Shown one piece after another: positions 10,325 to 20,319 of a stretch of 64,000 nucleotides of DNA. The position numbers were made by a program, and so were the translations under genes. The DNA comes from an uncultured Mucilaginibacter sp. (GTDB lineage Bacteria > Bacteroidota > Bacteroidia > Sphingobacteriales > Sphingobacteriaceae). The DNA lies in contig NZ_CAJYGQ010000011.1 of the NCBI RefSeq assembly GCF_913773635.1, positions 186,001-250,000 of the forward strand, read 5' to 3'. The notes below the pieces were generated by a model. It was not told the DNA's origin. It saw nothing but the letters and a program-made list of their open reading frames with translations, and did not search any database. Position 1 is the stretch's first letter. Each line of letters opens with the position of its first letter.

Positions 10325-12730
10325 ATGAGCACCAGGCAGGCATCAGGCCCTAACAGGGCTAACAGGCATCAGTTTTCTGACTTGAAAACGGTATTAGCTA
10401 AGTACTTTTATCATTGGCCATTATTTGTTCTGTGCCTGATTATTGCTTTTACCGGTGCATACTTTTATTTGCAGAACGCTAACCCCGCTTATGAGGTAAG
10501 CGCAACAATACTGGTAAAGGATGAAAAGAAATCGCCGCAGGAAAAAGCTGTTTTACCGGAGCTGGAGCAATCCAGCTCTCCTAAAAACGCCGAGTCGGAG
10601 ATTGAGATTTTAAGATCAAAAAAACTGGTTAGCCAGGTTGTAAATGATTTACAGTTATGGACTACCTACAAGGTTCATAAAGGTTTAACCTCAAAGGATT
10701 TGTACGAAAATCCGCCGTTTAAATTTGTTCTGTTAAAAAAGGGAAGTTTTGATGGTGAGAAGATGGAAGTACTTATTAAAGACAATAAGCACTTTGAAGT
10801 TGAAAACCTGAACGGTAATAAGCAAACCGTTGCTTTTAACCAGTCGTTTAAAAACAGTACAGGTACCTGGTTATTAAAGCCAACAAATGTACTTGATCAG
10901 TATATTGGGTCGGTAATAACCGTTACCGTTAAAGATCCTGAGATGGTAAGCAACGCCTACATCAAATCGCTTGATGCGCATTTGTTGGATAAGCTGGCTC
11001 CTACTATTGGGTTATTTATTACTGATGAGGTTCCGCAGCGTGGATTAGACTTTTTAAACAGCCTTATTACTGCTTATAATGATGCTGCATCTGATGAGCA
11101 AAAGCGTACTACAAAAAGCACTATTGATTTCATAGATCGCAGGCTGGCATCATTAACAGGTGAATTGAACACTGCTGAAAAGCAGGTTGAAGGTTACCGC
11201 AGCAGCCAGGGTTTAACCGATATTAATTCGCAGGCTAAGGTTTACCTCGAAAACGTACAGGCTAACGATAACAAATTAAACGAGGTTAACGTTCAGCTAA
11301 ACGTAATTGCCGGTATTGAGCAGTACGTTAACTCGTCATCGGCCAATGCCACTGCTCCTGCAACCATAGGTATATCTGATCCGGCGTTAAACAGCCAAAT
11401 TGAAAAGCTATCAGAACTGCAGCTGAAGAAAAGCGCTTTATTAGCTACCACGCCTGAAAACAACCCGTTGTTTGAGCCTATTAACAAACAAATTGCAGTT
11501 ACAAAGGCTGCCATACGCGAAACGGTAAGCGGTGTTAAGGCATCGCTACTAAATTCAAAGCGTGAGCTGCAGGCGGTAAGTAACAAAACCGAATCTTCTA
11601 TTAAAGATATTCCGGTGCAGGAGCGTCAGTTTGTAGGCATGAAGAGGCAGCAATCAATAAAGGAAAACCTTTACGTTTATTTGCTTCAAAAACGCGAAGA
11701 GCTGGCATTAAGCTATGCATCAACCTTTGTTGATGCACGCATTGTTGATAAAGCTAACATTGGTGATAAAAAGTGGCCTAAACCACCGCTTATTATGGCA
11801 ATTGCGCTTTTATTAGGTATTGGTGTACCGTTCATGATTATCTATTTCAGGCAATCATTCAACAATAAGATAACCGGAAGACGCGATATTGAAAAGGCGC
11901 TGAACGTACCTATCCTTGCAGAATTGTCTTACAATGATTCGGAAAGGGAAGCTATTGTGGTTAACACCAAGCACCACCTGGTTGGAGAGCAATTCCGTAC
12001 GCTGCGTACTAACCTTAATTACCTGCATAGCAACCTACTACAGGAAACGGATGCATATTCTGCCAACTCAGCAACCATTACAGCACCACGCGGTAAGGTG
12101 ACGATGTTAACCTCAAGCGTATCAAAAGAAGGTAAAAGCTTTGTATCTAGTAACCTTGCTGCATCGTTGGCTGCATCGGGTAAAAAAACGGTGATTTTAG
12201 AAATGGATTTGCGCAAACCAAAAATCACCAGGGTTTTTGATTTGCCATCTAACCATCCCGGAATAAGCGAGTATTTATCAAAAGGTAATATTCCTGTTGA
12301 AAGCATTATTCAGCATACACCTGATAACCCAGGCCTTGATGTAATAGGTGTTGGTCAAATTCCACTCGATCCATCAGAGTTATTGGAGCGTGAAGGCCTT
12401 ACAACCTTAATAAACGATTTAAGGAACATGTATGATGATGTGGTTATTGATACAGCTCCGCTGCATTTGGTAACCGATGCTATGATTATTGCCAAGCAAG
12501 CAGATGTTTGCCTTTACATTATCAGACAAGGGTATACCACCAAAGATGAGCTTGACTTTTTAGGTACCATTGTAGAGGCCGACTATTTGCCTAGCCTGCA
12601 AATTGTGTTTAACGGTATTAAGAAAAATAAATACGGTTACGGATACAATTACGATAACAGCTATTATAGCGAGCAACGTAAGCAGGTATCTTTTAAAAGA
12701 GCATTTAAAGGAATGTTAAGCAGGTTTTAA
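10325..12730 (+). CDS. Wzc-like polysaccharide co-polymerase / BY-kinase (tyrosine autokinase)
   Basis: 801 aa; Wzz-type N-terminus with TM, GNVR-like region, EEQFRTLRTNLNYL-type linker, Walker A SSVSKEGKSFVSSNLA, Walker B VVIDTAPLHLVTDA, Tyr-rich tail YGYGYNYDNSYYSE. Confidence 0.94.
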   Translation: MSTRQASGPNRANRHQFSDLKTVLAKYFYHWPLFVLCLIIAFTGAYFYLQNANPAYEVSATILVKDEKKSPQEKAVLPELEQSSSPKNAESEIEILRSKKLVSQVVNDLQLWTTYKVHKGLTSKDLYENPPFKFVLLKKGSFDGEKMEVLIKDNKHFEVENLNGNKQTVAFNQSFKNSTGTWLLKPTNVLDQYIGSVITVTVKDPEMVSNAYIKSLDAHLLDKLAPTIGLFITDEVPQRGLDFLNSLITAYNDAASDEQKRTTKSTIDFIDRRLASLTGELNTAEKQVEGYRSSQGLTDINSQAKVYLENVQANDNKLNEVNVQLNVIAGIEQYVNSSSANATAPATIGISDPALNSQIEKLSELQLKKSALLATTPENNPLFEPINKQIAVTKAAIRETVSGVKASLLNSKRELQAVSNKTESSIKDIPVQERQFVGMKRQQSIKENLYVYLLQKREELALSYASTFVDARIVDKANIGDKKWPKPPLIMAIALLLGIGVPFMIIYFRQSFNNKITGRRDIEKALNVPILAELSYNDSEREAIVVNTKHHLVGEQFRTLRTNLNYLHSNLLQETDAYSANSATITAPRGKVTMLTSSVSKEGKSFVSSNLAASLAASGKKTVILEMDLRKPKITRVFDLPSNHPGISEYLSKGNIPVESIIQHTPDNPGLDVIGVGQIPLDPSELLEREGLTTLINDLRNMYDDVVIDTAPLHLVTDAMIIAKQADVCLYIIRQGYTTKDELDFLGTIVEADYLPSLQIVFNGIKKNKYGYGYNYDNSYYSEQRKQVSFKRAFKGMLSRF

Positions 12731-12751
12731 CCTGTTTAACATTCTTTTTTT
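12711..12751 (+). terminator. Intrinsic terminator/attenuator overlapping the 3' end of the wzc-like gene
   Basis: GAATGTTAAGCAGGTT/AACCTGTTTAACATTC stem followed by TTTTTTTT; TAA stop (12728-12730) lies at the apex. Confidence 0.8.
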
Positions 12752-12774
12752 CCATTCACTTCCATTTTTAGTTA

Positions 12775-14106
12775 ATGCTGGATAAGCTGATCTATATTTT
12801 ACCGGGTATAGTACTGTTATTGTTTGCTGTAAACATTTTTTACAAGGGCAATAATGTACAGTCGTACCTGCTTTTTGTGCTTACCCTTTTACCATTAATG
12901 GATTTAAAGGTTACCAACGAGGCATGGGGCGGTTTTAAGGTATTTGATGTAATATGCCTGTATAGCCTAGTATTTCTACTCAAAGAATTTACTGTAATTA
13001 ACCATTACAATCCAAACGGCTTTTACTTTTTCCTTTTTGTACTGTTTGCTGCCATCGTACTGCTTGGTGGCCTGGCTTCCGAATTTCCGTCAAGGGCATA
13101 CTTAAACTTTTTTAAGGTGTTGCCCATTTTTGTTTTTGCGCGTTTCTTTTTAACGGAGTGCTACAAGGATCCAACATTTCATAAAAAGGCTGTAAATGGG
13201 TTAAAAATAGCTTACGTTGGTGCATTGTCATTCCTGCTTATACAATCGGTAGTGGGTTTAAGATTTACTTTTTACCCGCAGCTTAGCCCCAATACCATTG
13301 ACCCTATTTTTAAAATCATCAGGTACCCGGGTGTGTTTTATGACTCGCAAGCCAGCGGGCAGTATTTGGCATTAGGAAGCTTTTTATTTTTGTATGTTGA
13401 TAAAGCAGCATCGCGCAAAGTGCATTTGCTTAACTACCTTGTATTTGTATTGGCCATTGCGGGCATAAGTTTAGCCGGTAGCCGGGCTGCGTTTGGCGGT
13501 TTTGCACTAGGGTTAATTATGGTGTTTTTTATGGCTGCGCGGCAATACCGCGTTTACGGTTTAGTTGCTGTAGTGGTTGGCTATCTTATATTTTCGTTCG
13601 TATCGCTTCAAACCGGTGTATTTGACCGTACCAAAAACTTATCAGAAGATTTCTTGTTCCGTCAGAGTATATGGAAAGAGGCGTTTGAGATATCTAAAAA
13701 GCATCCGCTGCTGGGTATAGGCTCAGGTAATTATCAAAATTATGTAATACGGCATGCACAAGGGCAGTACCTTGAAGTTGAAAACGGACAGCTGGTTTAT
13801 TTTGATCAGCCCGAAAACGGCTACTTAAAAATCATGTCAGAATTAGGCTTTATAGGCTTTGGCATTTTTGTGTTGTTTTTAATAATACCATTTTTGAAGG
13901 GATTTATTTATTACATAAAGGGCATTTATAATAACAACGTTGCCTTTTTTATGGCCGGACTTATCAGTTGGGCAATAGCCTTCAATACCGTATACTCAAT
14001 TTACGATTACCGTATACTAATAATGGTAGTGAGCATGATTGTACTGATTGTGTCCTACCCTGTTTATGATGATGAAGCTGAACTTATCCCGAATAAAGAA
14101 ATTTGA
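12775..14106 (+). CDS. O-antigen polymerase/ligase-like membrane protein (Wzy-like)
   Basis: 443 aa polytopic; SLAGSRAAFGGF, KHPLLGIGSGNYQNYV and NGYLKIMSELGFIGFGIFVLFL typical of the Wzy_C/O-antigen ligase family. Confidence 0.85.
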   Translation: MLDKLIYILPGIVLLLFAVNIFYKGNNVQSYLLFVLTLLPLMDLKVTNEAWGGFKVFDVICLYSLVFLLKEFTVINHYNPNGFYFFLFVLFAAIVLLGGLASEFPSRAYLNFFKVLPIFVFARFFLTECYKDPTFHKKAVNGLKIAYVGALSFLLIQSVVGLRFTFYPQLSPNTIDPIFKIIRYPGVFYDSQASGQYLALGSFLFLYVDKAASRKVHLLNYLVFVLAIAGISLAGSRAAFGGFALGLIMVFFMAARQYRVYGLVAVVVGYLIFSFVSLQTGVFDRTKNLSEDFLFRQSIWKEAFEISKKHPLLGIGSGNYQNYVIRHAQGQYLEVENGQLVYFDQPENGYLKIMSELGFIGFGIFVLFLIIPFLKGFIYYIKGIYNNNVAFFMAGLISWAIAFNTVYSIYDYRILIMVVSMIVLIVSYPVYDDEAELIPNKEI

Positions 14107-15532
14107 TTACCGGCAATCGACTCTGGTAAAAAATAGTATTTGGGGTATACTTGCTAACGGGCTGCAAATATTATTCGTATTCCTGTTTTTTTCTATACTG
14201 GCACGCCGGTACTCCGCCCCTGTTTTTGCCCAGTTCTTAATATCAACAACGGTATACCAGCTTATTGCTGCATTCTCATCAATGGGTTTGGGGCAATGGT
14301 TTATACGCCAATATGTAACCGAAGATGACCAGCCCGGTTTTACCGCCAAGTTTTTGAAAACGCAGTTAGGTTTGGGTATTGCTTTTTACCTGGTAAACAT
14401 TGTTGTAGCGTACATGCTCTACGATGATGATCAAATCAGAAACCTTTGTTTAATACTGGGTACCAACATCATTTTTGACAACTTTATTAACGCTATTAAA
14501 AGCCTTAATGTGGTGCAAAATGAGCAACGCAAAACTGCATCTATATTAGTAATAGATGGTTTTTTAAGGTTGTTGATTGGTGTTGCGCTGTTTATTTATG
14601 TAGTGCCCATAACCCAACTTGCCGTTGCTGTAATAGTAGTAAGGTTGCTTACTTTGGGTTTGTTCATCAAGGTAGGATCATCAGATACGATAACCTTGCG
14701 GGCTATTGGGCTTGCTAAAATTAATTACGCCGATTTAAAGGGACTTATTGTTAAAAACTGGCAGTTTATTGTTATTGGCAGTATATCAATTATTTACTGG
14801 AAAATTGGTAACATATTAATTTCTAAGATACTTACGCTGCAAAGTGTGGCTAATTATGAAGTTGCCTTCCGTATATTTTCAGTGCTGCAAATAATGCCGG
14901 TTATTGCCTCAACTACCATATATCCTCAATTTATTAAGTTTTACAACGAGGGTAACCTAACAAAACTGAACAAGTTGTACAAAAATGTATTTGTGGGATA
15001 TACCATATTTGCTCTTGCATCTTATACTTTTATTTATCTGTTTTCCGACTTTATTATACCTACTGCTTTTGGCAGCGGTTACCCTGGTGCGATTGAGTGT
15101 TTACAACAAATGTTTCTTACATTTTTAATATTGCCAACGGTACTTTTGCAGGCTAATTTGTTGGTTGCCATAGGTCTCGAAAAGCTGGATATGTGGTTTA
15201 ACGTTGTGAGTTTATTAATTAATATTGTTGGCTGCCTGGCAGGCCTGTATTTTTTCAAGAGCCTGGCAGCGGTCAATTACTCTGTATTTGCATCGTTTTT
15301 AATATTCCACTTGTTGCAGGATTTCTCTTTGATAAAAAAGCAGTTCATGACCCTGAAACACTGCATCATATTTTATACAGCCATCAGCATTACCATATTA
15401 GGATGTATAAAATTGGCACCGTTAATAAACCCATATGCATTTTTTATGGGCTTTTTAGTGATAGCCGGCATGGCAGCCTTTGCTTTTTTTGCTAACAAAA
15501 GTGTTGATACGTTAAGCGGAGGTAAGGCATGA
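14066..15532 (+). CDS. Polysaccharide flippase (Wzx/MATE-like, Polysacc_synt)
   Basis: About 490 aa polytopic; KNSIWGILANGLQILFVFLFFSILARRYSAPVFAQFLIS...; overlaps the upstream gene; start codon uncertain (track 14048). Confidence 0.85.
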   Translation: MMMKLNLSRIKKFDYRQSTLVKNSIWGILANGLQILFVFLFFSILARRYSAPVFAQFLISTTVYQLIAAFSSMGLGQWFIRQYVTEDDQPGFTAKFLKTQLGLGIAFYLVNIVVAYMLYDDDQIRNLCLILGTNIIFDNFINAIKSLNVVQNEQRKTASILVIDGFLRLLIGVALFIYVVPITQLAVAVIVVRLLTLGLFIKVGSSDTITLRAIGLAKINYADLKGLIVKNWQFIVIGSISIIYWKIGNILISKILTLQSVANYEVAFRIFSVLQIMPVIASTTIYPQFIKFYNEGNLTKLNKLYKNVFVGYTIFALASYTFIYLFSDFIIPTAFGSGYPGAIECLQQMFLTFLILPTVLLQANLLVAIGLEKLDMWFNVVSLLINIVGCLAGLYFFKSLAAVNYSVFASFLIFHLLQDFSLIKKQFMTLKHCIIFYTAISITILGCIKLAPLINPYAFFMGFLVIAGMAAFAFFANKSVDTLSGGKA

Positions 15533-16698
15533 CGGTAGCCTACTATACCTCTACGTTTTTTTTAGATTTATCGCTTGATGTAATTAATGTACTTAAGCAG
15601 CATGTTAACCTGCATGTGTTTATTGAGGTTACGACCGCCTCAAAAAATGCTACGGTTGCCAATATCAACGAGTTGCCGGCAAATAAGCTGCTGGCTAAAC
15701 CAAACGAGGTTTTAAGTATAGATGCGCTTCAAAAGCTGGCGCCTTATTTTGAAGGAACGGCCAGCACGCAGTTTGTTATTCATAGCCACCCAAGCGGTTT
15801 TTCATGGTCAACCATTAAGGCCTCGCGTGCAGTTTATAATTTTATAAAGCCCTTTAAGCCTTCGGCTTTTTATTTTGAAGGATATACGTTACGAACTGTT
15901 GGCTTGCTCCCATACCTTCTTGGCATCAAAAAAGTATTTTTGACCATACATGATCCCATACCCCATACTGGCGAGGGAAGCTGGAAAATAAGTGTTCCTA
16001 ATTACATGTTCTTCAAGCTTCCGCTTAAACGATTCTTTGTATTCTATTCTGAGTTTGCCAGGCAATTATTTGTAAAAAACTATGCAGGTGTAACAGGTGA
16101 AAAGTTGCTGATTGCCATGAAGCCTTACAGTTATTTCAAATTACCTTCAGCAACAGAGGTTAATACGGAGTATATATTATTTTTCGGGCGGATATCTGCT
16201 TACAAAGGTGTAGATGTATTGCTTCAGGCCATGCAGCAGGTTTTTGAGGAATACAAAAATGAAAAGCTGATTATTGCAGGCAAAAGTGCCAACGGATTTG
16301 TAATAGATGATAAGCACATTGGCACTAATAGTAACGTTGAAATAATTAACCGTTACATTGATAATGATGAATTGGTAGATTTGATAAGCCGGGCAAAATT
16401 CATTGTTTGCCCATATTTAGATGCCACGCAAAGCGGTGTTTTAATGACAGCTTTTGCGCTTAATAAAACTGTCATTGCGTCTGATGTTGGCTCTTTTCCT
16501 GAATTTATAACTGATAATTATAACGGCCTGCTGGTGCCGCCTTCAAACCCTGCATTGCTTGCTACTGCCATAAAGCGGGCACTGAAAGATGATTATTATA
16601 AAATTCTTCAAGCGAATCTTCTTCATCAGAATAACCAAACCTCATGGCAAAACAGTTTCGCTAACCTGATAAACAATCATTTAAAGCACAATGAGTAA
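15529..16698 (+). CDS. Glycosyltransferase (GT4-like)
   Basis: ILFFGRISAYKGVDVLLQAMQQV; VCPYLDATQSGVLMTAFALNKTVIASDVGSFPEFI; ATGA-type overlap with the flippase gene. Confidence 0.9.
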   Translation: MTVAYYTSTFFLDLSLDVINVLKQHVNLHVFIEVTTASKNATVANINELPANKLLAKPNEVLSIDALQKLAPYFEGTASTQFVIHSHPSGFSWSTIKASRAVYNFIKPFKPSAFYFEGYTLRTVGLLPYLLGIKKVFLTIHDPIPHTGEGSWKISVPNYMFFKLPLKRFFVFYSEFARQLFVKNYAGVTGEKLLIAMKPYSYFKLPSATEVNTEYILFFGRISAYKGVDVLLQAMQQVFEEYKNEKLIIAGKSANGFVIDDKHIGTNSNVEIINRYIDNDELVDLISRAKFIVCPYLDATQSGVLMTAFALNKTVIASDVGSFPEFITDNYNGLLVPPSNPALLATAIKRALKDDYYKILQANLLHQNNQTSWQNSFANLINNHLKHNE

Positions 16699-17749
16699 GT
16701 TTGCCATTGGCAAAACCAGGACCGTTTGGATGGACAACTTACGTGTAGTTGCAACCATTGCCGTAATCATTATACATGTGGCTACCCCTGCTGTGTTTAC
16801 ACAATTCAACGTAAACAACAATCACTGGTGGATTGGAAATATTTATGCCTCAATTTGTCGTTTTTGTGTACCTGTATTTTTGATGCTAACCGGCGCTTTA
16901 CTTTTGCCTCAACAACAAAATTTAAGTACGTTTTTAAATAAGCGTTTTAAGCGTGTACTATTACCATTTATATTTTGGTGCTTTGTTTATATAGCATTTA
17001 ACCTGGCTTTAAAAGTTAGAGATGTAGGCACCGGTGCGGCATTAAGTAATTTACCGGTATGGTTATATGCCCAATTCACACTAGGGCCAGCACCTCATTT
17101 GTGGTATATTTATATGCTTATTGGCATTTATCTTTTTATTCCGGTTATTCAGCGGTGGGTTGTTGAAGCAAGCAACAAAGGCATCTTGTTGTTTTTGAGT
17201 ATATGGTTATTAACAATTTTAGTGGGGCAGTTTGGTTTAGTGCCGGCAAACTCACCGCTTGATTTGCGTTATTTTAGCGGCTACATAGGCTATGTAATAT
17301 CAGGCTATTTTATAGCACACCGGCTTTCTGTAACTGTTAATTTGAAATTAGTTGCCGTGTTTTTGTTTATTGCGGGCGTTGTAAGTACTGTATTTGGCAC
17401 CTATAAATCTACACAACAAGCTGGTGCGTTTTCACATGTTTACTACGAATATTTGACTATGAATGTATTATGTGCTGCTGTGGGTATTTTTATGTTATTT
17501 AAAAGTTTTACAGCCTCTGAAACTGAAAGCACTCCAAATTTGCTAAGCAAGTTTGTGGCACGTTACGGTTACGGAATCTATCTTGCTCATTTGTTAATAA
17601 TCAGCATTTTATCACATTTAAATATTGATTATAAACTTGTTACACCGGTTTTAGGCATACCGTTATCTGCAGTTATATGTATGGGCATAAGCTCAGGTTT
17701 AGTTTACATAATTCACAAGCTCCCCTATGGAAAATATTTCGCAGGATAA
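16691..17749 (+). CDS. Acyltransferase 3 family membrane protein
   Basis: RTVWMDNLRVVATIAVIIIHVATP, CVPVFLMLTGALLLP, YLAHLLIISIL; polytopic. Confidence 0.9.
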   Translation: MSKFAIGKTRTVWMDNLRVVATIAVIIIHVATPAVFTQFNVNNNHWWIGNIYASICRFCVPVFLMLTGALLLPQQQNLSTFLNKRFKRVLLPFIFWCFVYIAFNLALKVRDVGTGAALSNLPVWLYAQFTLGPAPHLWYIYMLIGIYLFIPVIQRWVVEASNKGILLFLSIWLLTILVGQFGLVPANSPLDLRYFSGYIGYVISGYFIAHRLSVTVNLKLVAVFLFIAGVVSTVFGTYKSTQQAGAFSHVYYEYLTMNVLCAAVGIFMLFKSFTASETESTPNLLSKFVARYGYGIYLAHLLIISILSHLNIDYKLVTPVLGIPLSAVICMGISSGLVYIIHKLPYGKYFAG

Positions 17750-18299
17750 AATGAATTTTTTTGAATTTGTTTTTCAGGATTGGAGGGCAAATAAAGGCAA
17801 TATTAAAGGGCGTTTAATTCTGGTTTTATTCAGGATTGCCAATTTTTGCGCGCGCAGAAGGATATATTATTACCTTGGGTTTTTATACCTGTTGTTTTAC
17901 CGCATTTTGGTTGAATGGTTTTTTAGTACCGAAATTCCCTGGAATACAAAAATTGGCAGAAATCTCCGGCTTTATCACGGGCAGGCTTTGGTAATGACAA
18001 ACCAGGTTGTAATTGGCCACAACTGCACCATAAGGCAAAGTACCACCATTGGTAATAAGCAAACCGCTACGGGTTTTAGTACCTCTCCTGTAATTGGCAA
18101 TCATGTTGATGTGGGCGCCAACGTATGTATAATTGGGCCGATAACCATATCCGATTATGTTAATATTGGTTGCGGTGCAGTGGTTGTTAAAGATGTTGAA
18201 CCTTACTGCGTGGTAACGGGTAACCCCGGCGTTATGCGTAAGAGAAAAGATTGGCAGGATATAAGTTTAATAAATGAGCAAACCAAGAGTATTATTTAG
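17727..18299 (+). CDS. Left-handed beta-helix acetyltransferase (serine O-acetyltransferase-like)
   Basis: Hexapeptide repeats IGRNLRLYHGQALVMTNQVVIGHNCTIRQSTTIGNK, VIGNHVDVGANVCIIGPITISDYVNIGCGAVVVKDV. Confidence 0.88.
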   Translation: MENISQDKMNFFEFVFQDWRANKGNIKGRLILVLFRIANFCARRRIYYYLGFLYLLFYRILVEWFFSTEIPWNTKIGRNLRLYHGQALVMTNQVVIGHNCTIRQSTTIGNKQTATGFSTSPVIGNHVDVGANVCIIGPITISDYVNIGCGAVVVKDVEPYCVVTGNPGVMRKRKDWQDISLINEQTKSII

Positions 18300-19380
18300 T
18301 GTGCCAACACGGCATCATGTTGAAATTGCGTTAGACGAGTTGGAGGGTTTGCAGGAGCTTGGTTTTGCCTGCGCAAGTTTTGATTATGCCGCCAGGGAGG
18401 GTGTTGTTTCAAAATTTGGTAGACTTAAAGTGCTTATTGAAAATGCTTTAGGGTTGGTAAAAGTGGCCCGCAGTTTTAAGCCCGACGTTATTTATTTTAA
18501 TTCGCGCCTTGAAAAGTTAGCCGGCTTTCGTGATTTTATTACCATTGCTATTTGCAAAACATTATACCGTAGCCCTGTAAAGTTTGTCATTAAATCACAC
18601 GGATCAGATATTGACGTTCTGCATCAATCAAATGGCTTTTGGGGGAAATTAATATTGCCTTATCTTAAAAGAAACGTAGCTGGCTGGCTTTTTTTATCAA
18701 CAGAAGAAAAGCAAAAGACCATTGAGGCAAATTATCTTTCTCCTGATAATATTTTTGTCACCAAAAATATAGTTCGTACCAATCAGTTCAAGAAAGCGGC
18801 TGACTTTAAGTCAAAGCACAATATTCCCGAGCATCATTCGGTATTCCTTTTTGTAGGAAGGGTTATTGAAGAAAAAGGAATTTATGATGTAATAAAAGCG
18901 TTTGCAACAATAGCAGCTCATGATACTGATGTAACGCTAATTGTAGTTGGCGATGGTACATGCCTTAATAGTGTAAAGGATTTAAGTAAGGCCTTAAAAG
19001 TTGATAACCGTATTTATTTCACAGGTTTTATACCCGAGCAGGACGTAGTAAACTACTACGCTAATTGCGACATCCTGGTATTTCCAACTTATTTTCCCGA
19101 GGGTTTCCCTATGGCTTTGTTTAACTCGGTAGCTGCCGGTATGGCCGTGGTTACTACCCCTACCCGTGCAGCAACAGACTACCTTACTGAATATGATAAC
19201 TGTATTTGGGTTGAGCCGAAAAACTCAAAAAGTGTTAATGCTGCAATGGTTAAGCTACTGAATGAGCCTGCTCTGGCTAATGCCATGAGAAGCAAAAATG
19301 TGATTAAAGGTACAGAGTTTAGCCGTGCTGTGGTATGTGGCGAATTGGCTGCTATATTAAACACAATTTATAAAGCATAA
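18274..19380 (+). CDS. Glycosyltransferase (GT4-like)
   Basis: LFVGRVIEEKGIYDVIKAFATI, VVGDGTCLNSVKDLSK, VFPTYFPEGFPMALFNSVAAGMAVVTTP. Confidence 0.92.
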   Translation: MSKPRVLFSVPTRHHVEIALDELEGLQELGFACASFDYAAREGVVSKFGRLKVLIENALGLVKVARSFKPDVIYFNSRLEKLAGFRDFITIAICKTLYRSPVKFVIKSHGSDIDVLHQSNGFWGKLILPYLKRNVAGWLFLSTEEKQKTIEANYLSPDNIFVTKNIVRTNQFKKAADFKSKHNIPEHHSVFLFVGRVIEEKGIYDVIKAFATIAAHDTDVTLIVVGDGTCLNSVKDLSKALKVDNRIYFTGFIPEQDVVNYYANCDILVFPTYFPEGFPMALFNSVAAGMAVVTTPTRAATDYLTEYDNCIWVEPKNSKSVNAAMVKLLNEPALANAMRSKNVIKGTEFSRAVVCGELAAILNTIYKA

Positions 19381-19931
19381 TGGGAGTAGTAAGCTTTTTA
19401 AAAAAAATAAGGAACGAATTTTTAAGAAAGGTAAAGTATCGTCATTATAAAATTGCACCGGGTTTTTACAGTGGTATAAGAGTAAGAATATGGGGGAAGC
19501 AAAGGATAGAGATTGGTAAAAACTTTTACATCGGTCGCGATTCATTCATTGAAACTGATGTGGTCATAGGTGACAACGTGATTATGGCTAACCGTACTGC
19601 TATTGTTGGACGCTATGATCATCATTACCAGCAAATAGGTACCCCCACCCGTTTGGCCTCACAAATTAGAGATGCTGATTATAATTGGCACGGCCTTAAT
19701 AGCTTAACCATTATTGAAAATGATGTTTGGGTAGGTTACGGAAGTACTATACTTAGTGGCGTAACTATCAAAACAGGAAGTGTAATTGCTGCCGGATCGG
19801 TAGTAACAAAAGATGTTGATGCTTACTCCATTTATGCAGGAGTGCCTGCAAAAAAGGTCAGAAATCGTTTTGAGTGTCAGGCTGATTTAGATGAACATAT
19901 ACGTTTAAGCGCTAAAAAAGGGCATATTTAA
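19380..19931 (+). CDS. Left-handed beta-helix acyltransferase (maltose/colanic-acid acetyltransferase-like)
   Basis: IGRDSFIETDVVIGDNVIMANRTAIVGRYDHHY, IENDVWVGYGSTILSGVTIKTGSVIAAGSVVTKDVDAYSIYAGVPAKKVR. Confidence 0.9.
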   Translation: MGVVSFLKKIRNEFLRKVKYRHYKIAPGFYSGIRVRIWGKQRIEIGKNFYIGRDSFIETDVVIGDNVIMANRTAIVGRYDHHYQQIGTPTRLASQIRDADYNWHGLNSLTIIENDVWVGYGSTILSGVTIKTGSVIAAGSVVTKDVDAYSIYAGVPAKKVRNRFECQADLDEHIRLSAKKGHI

Positions 19932-20319
19932 CTAAAAATGCGTGTGAAATTGCTTAAAAGTTAACATCTGCAATTAATTTATTGGAAAATGGCCGGTGGC
20001 AACAAATTTGCCTAATATAAGTAAATCAGTTAAATCTTTTGGATTTACGGATTGTTTAACTTAACAGGAAATGAATATTTGCATTATTAAAATACTTTCT
20101 TAATAATTATTCGGACACTATTATAAGTAAAATTTAAGAAGTATAAGTTAGGCCCTATAAAAAACTTTAAGTGCTTAACTGATAAGGTATAAAACCTCTG
20201 GTTGTAAAAGTGGGATGGTGGGATGACACGGAGGTTAATTATTTTGCTTAAAATAGTGCCGGAAAGTGTTGAAAGTTAACGATTGATAACTGCAGATTAA
20301 TAAAGAAGGAGATGAACTA

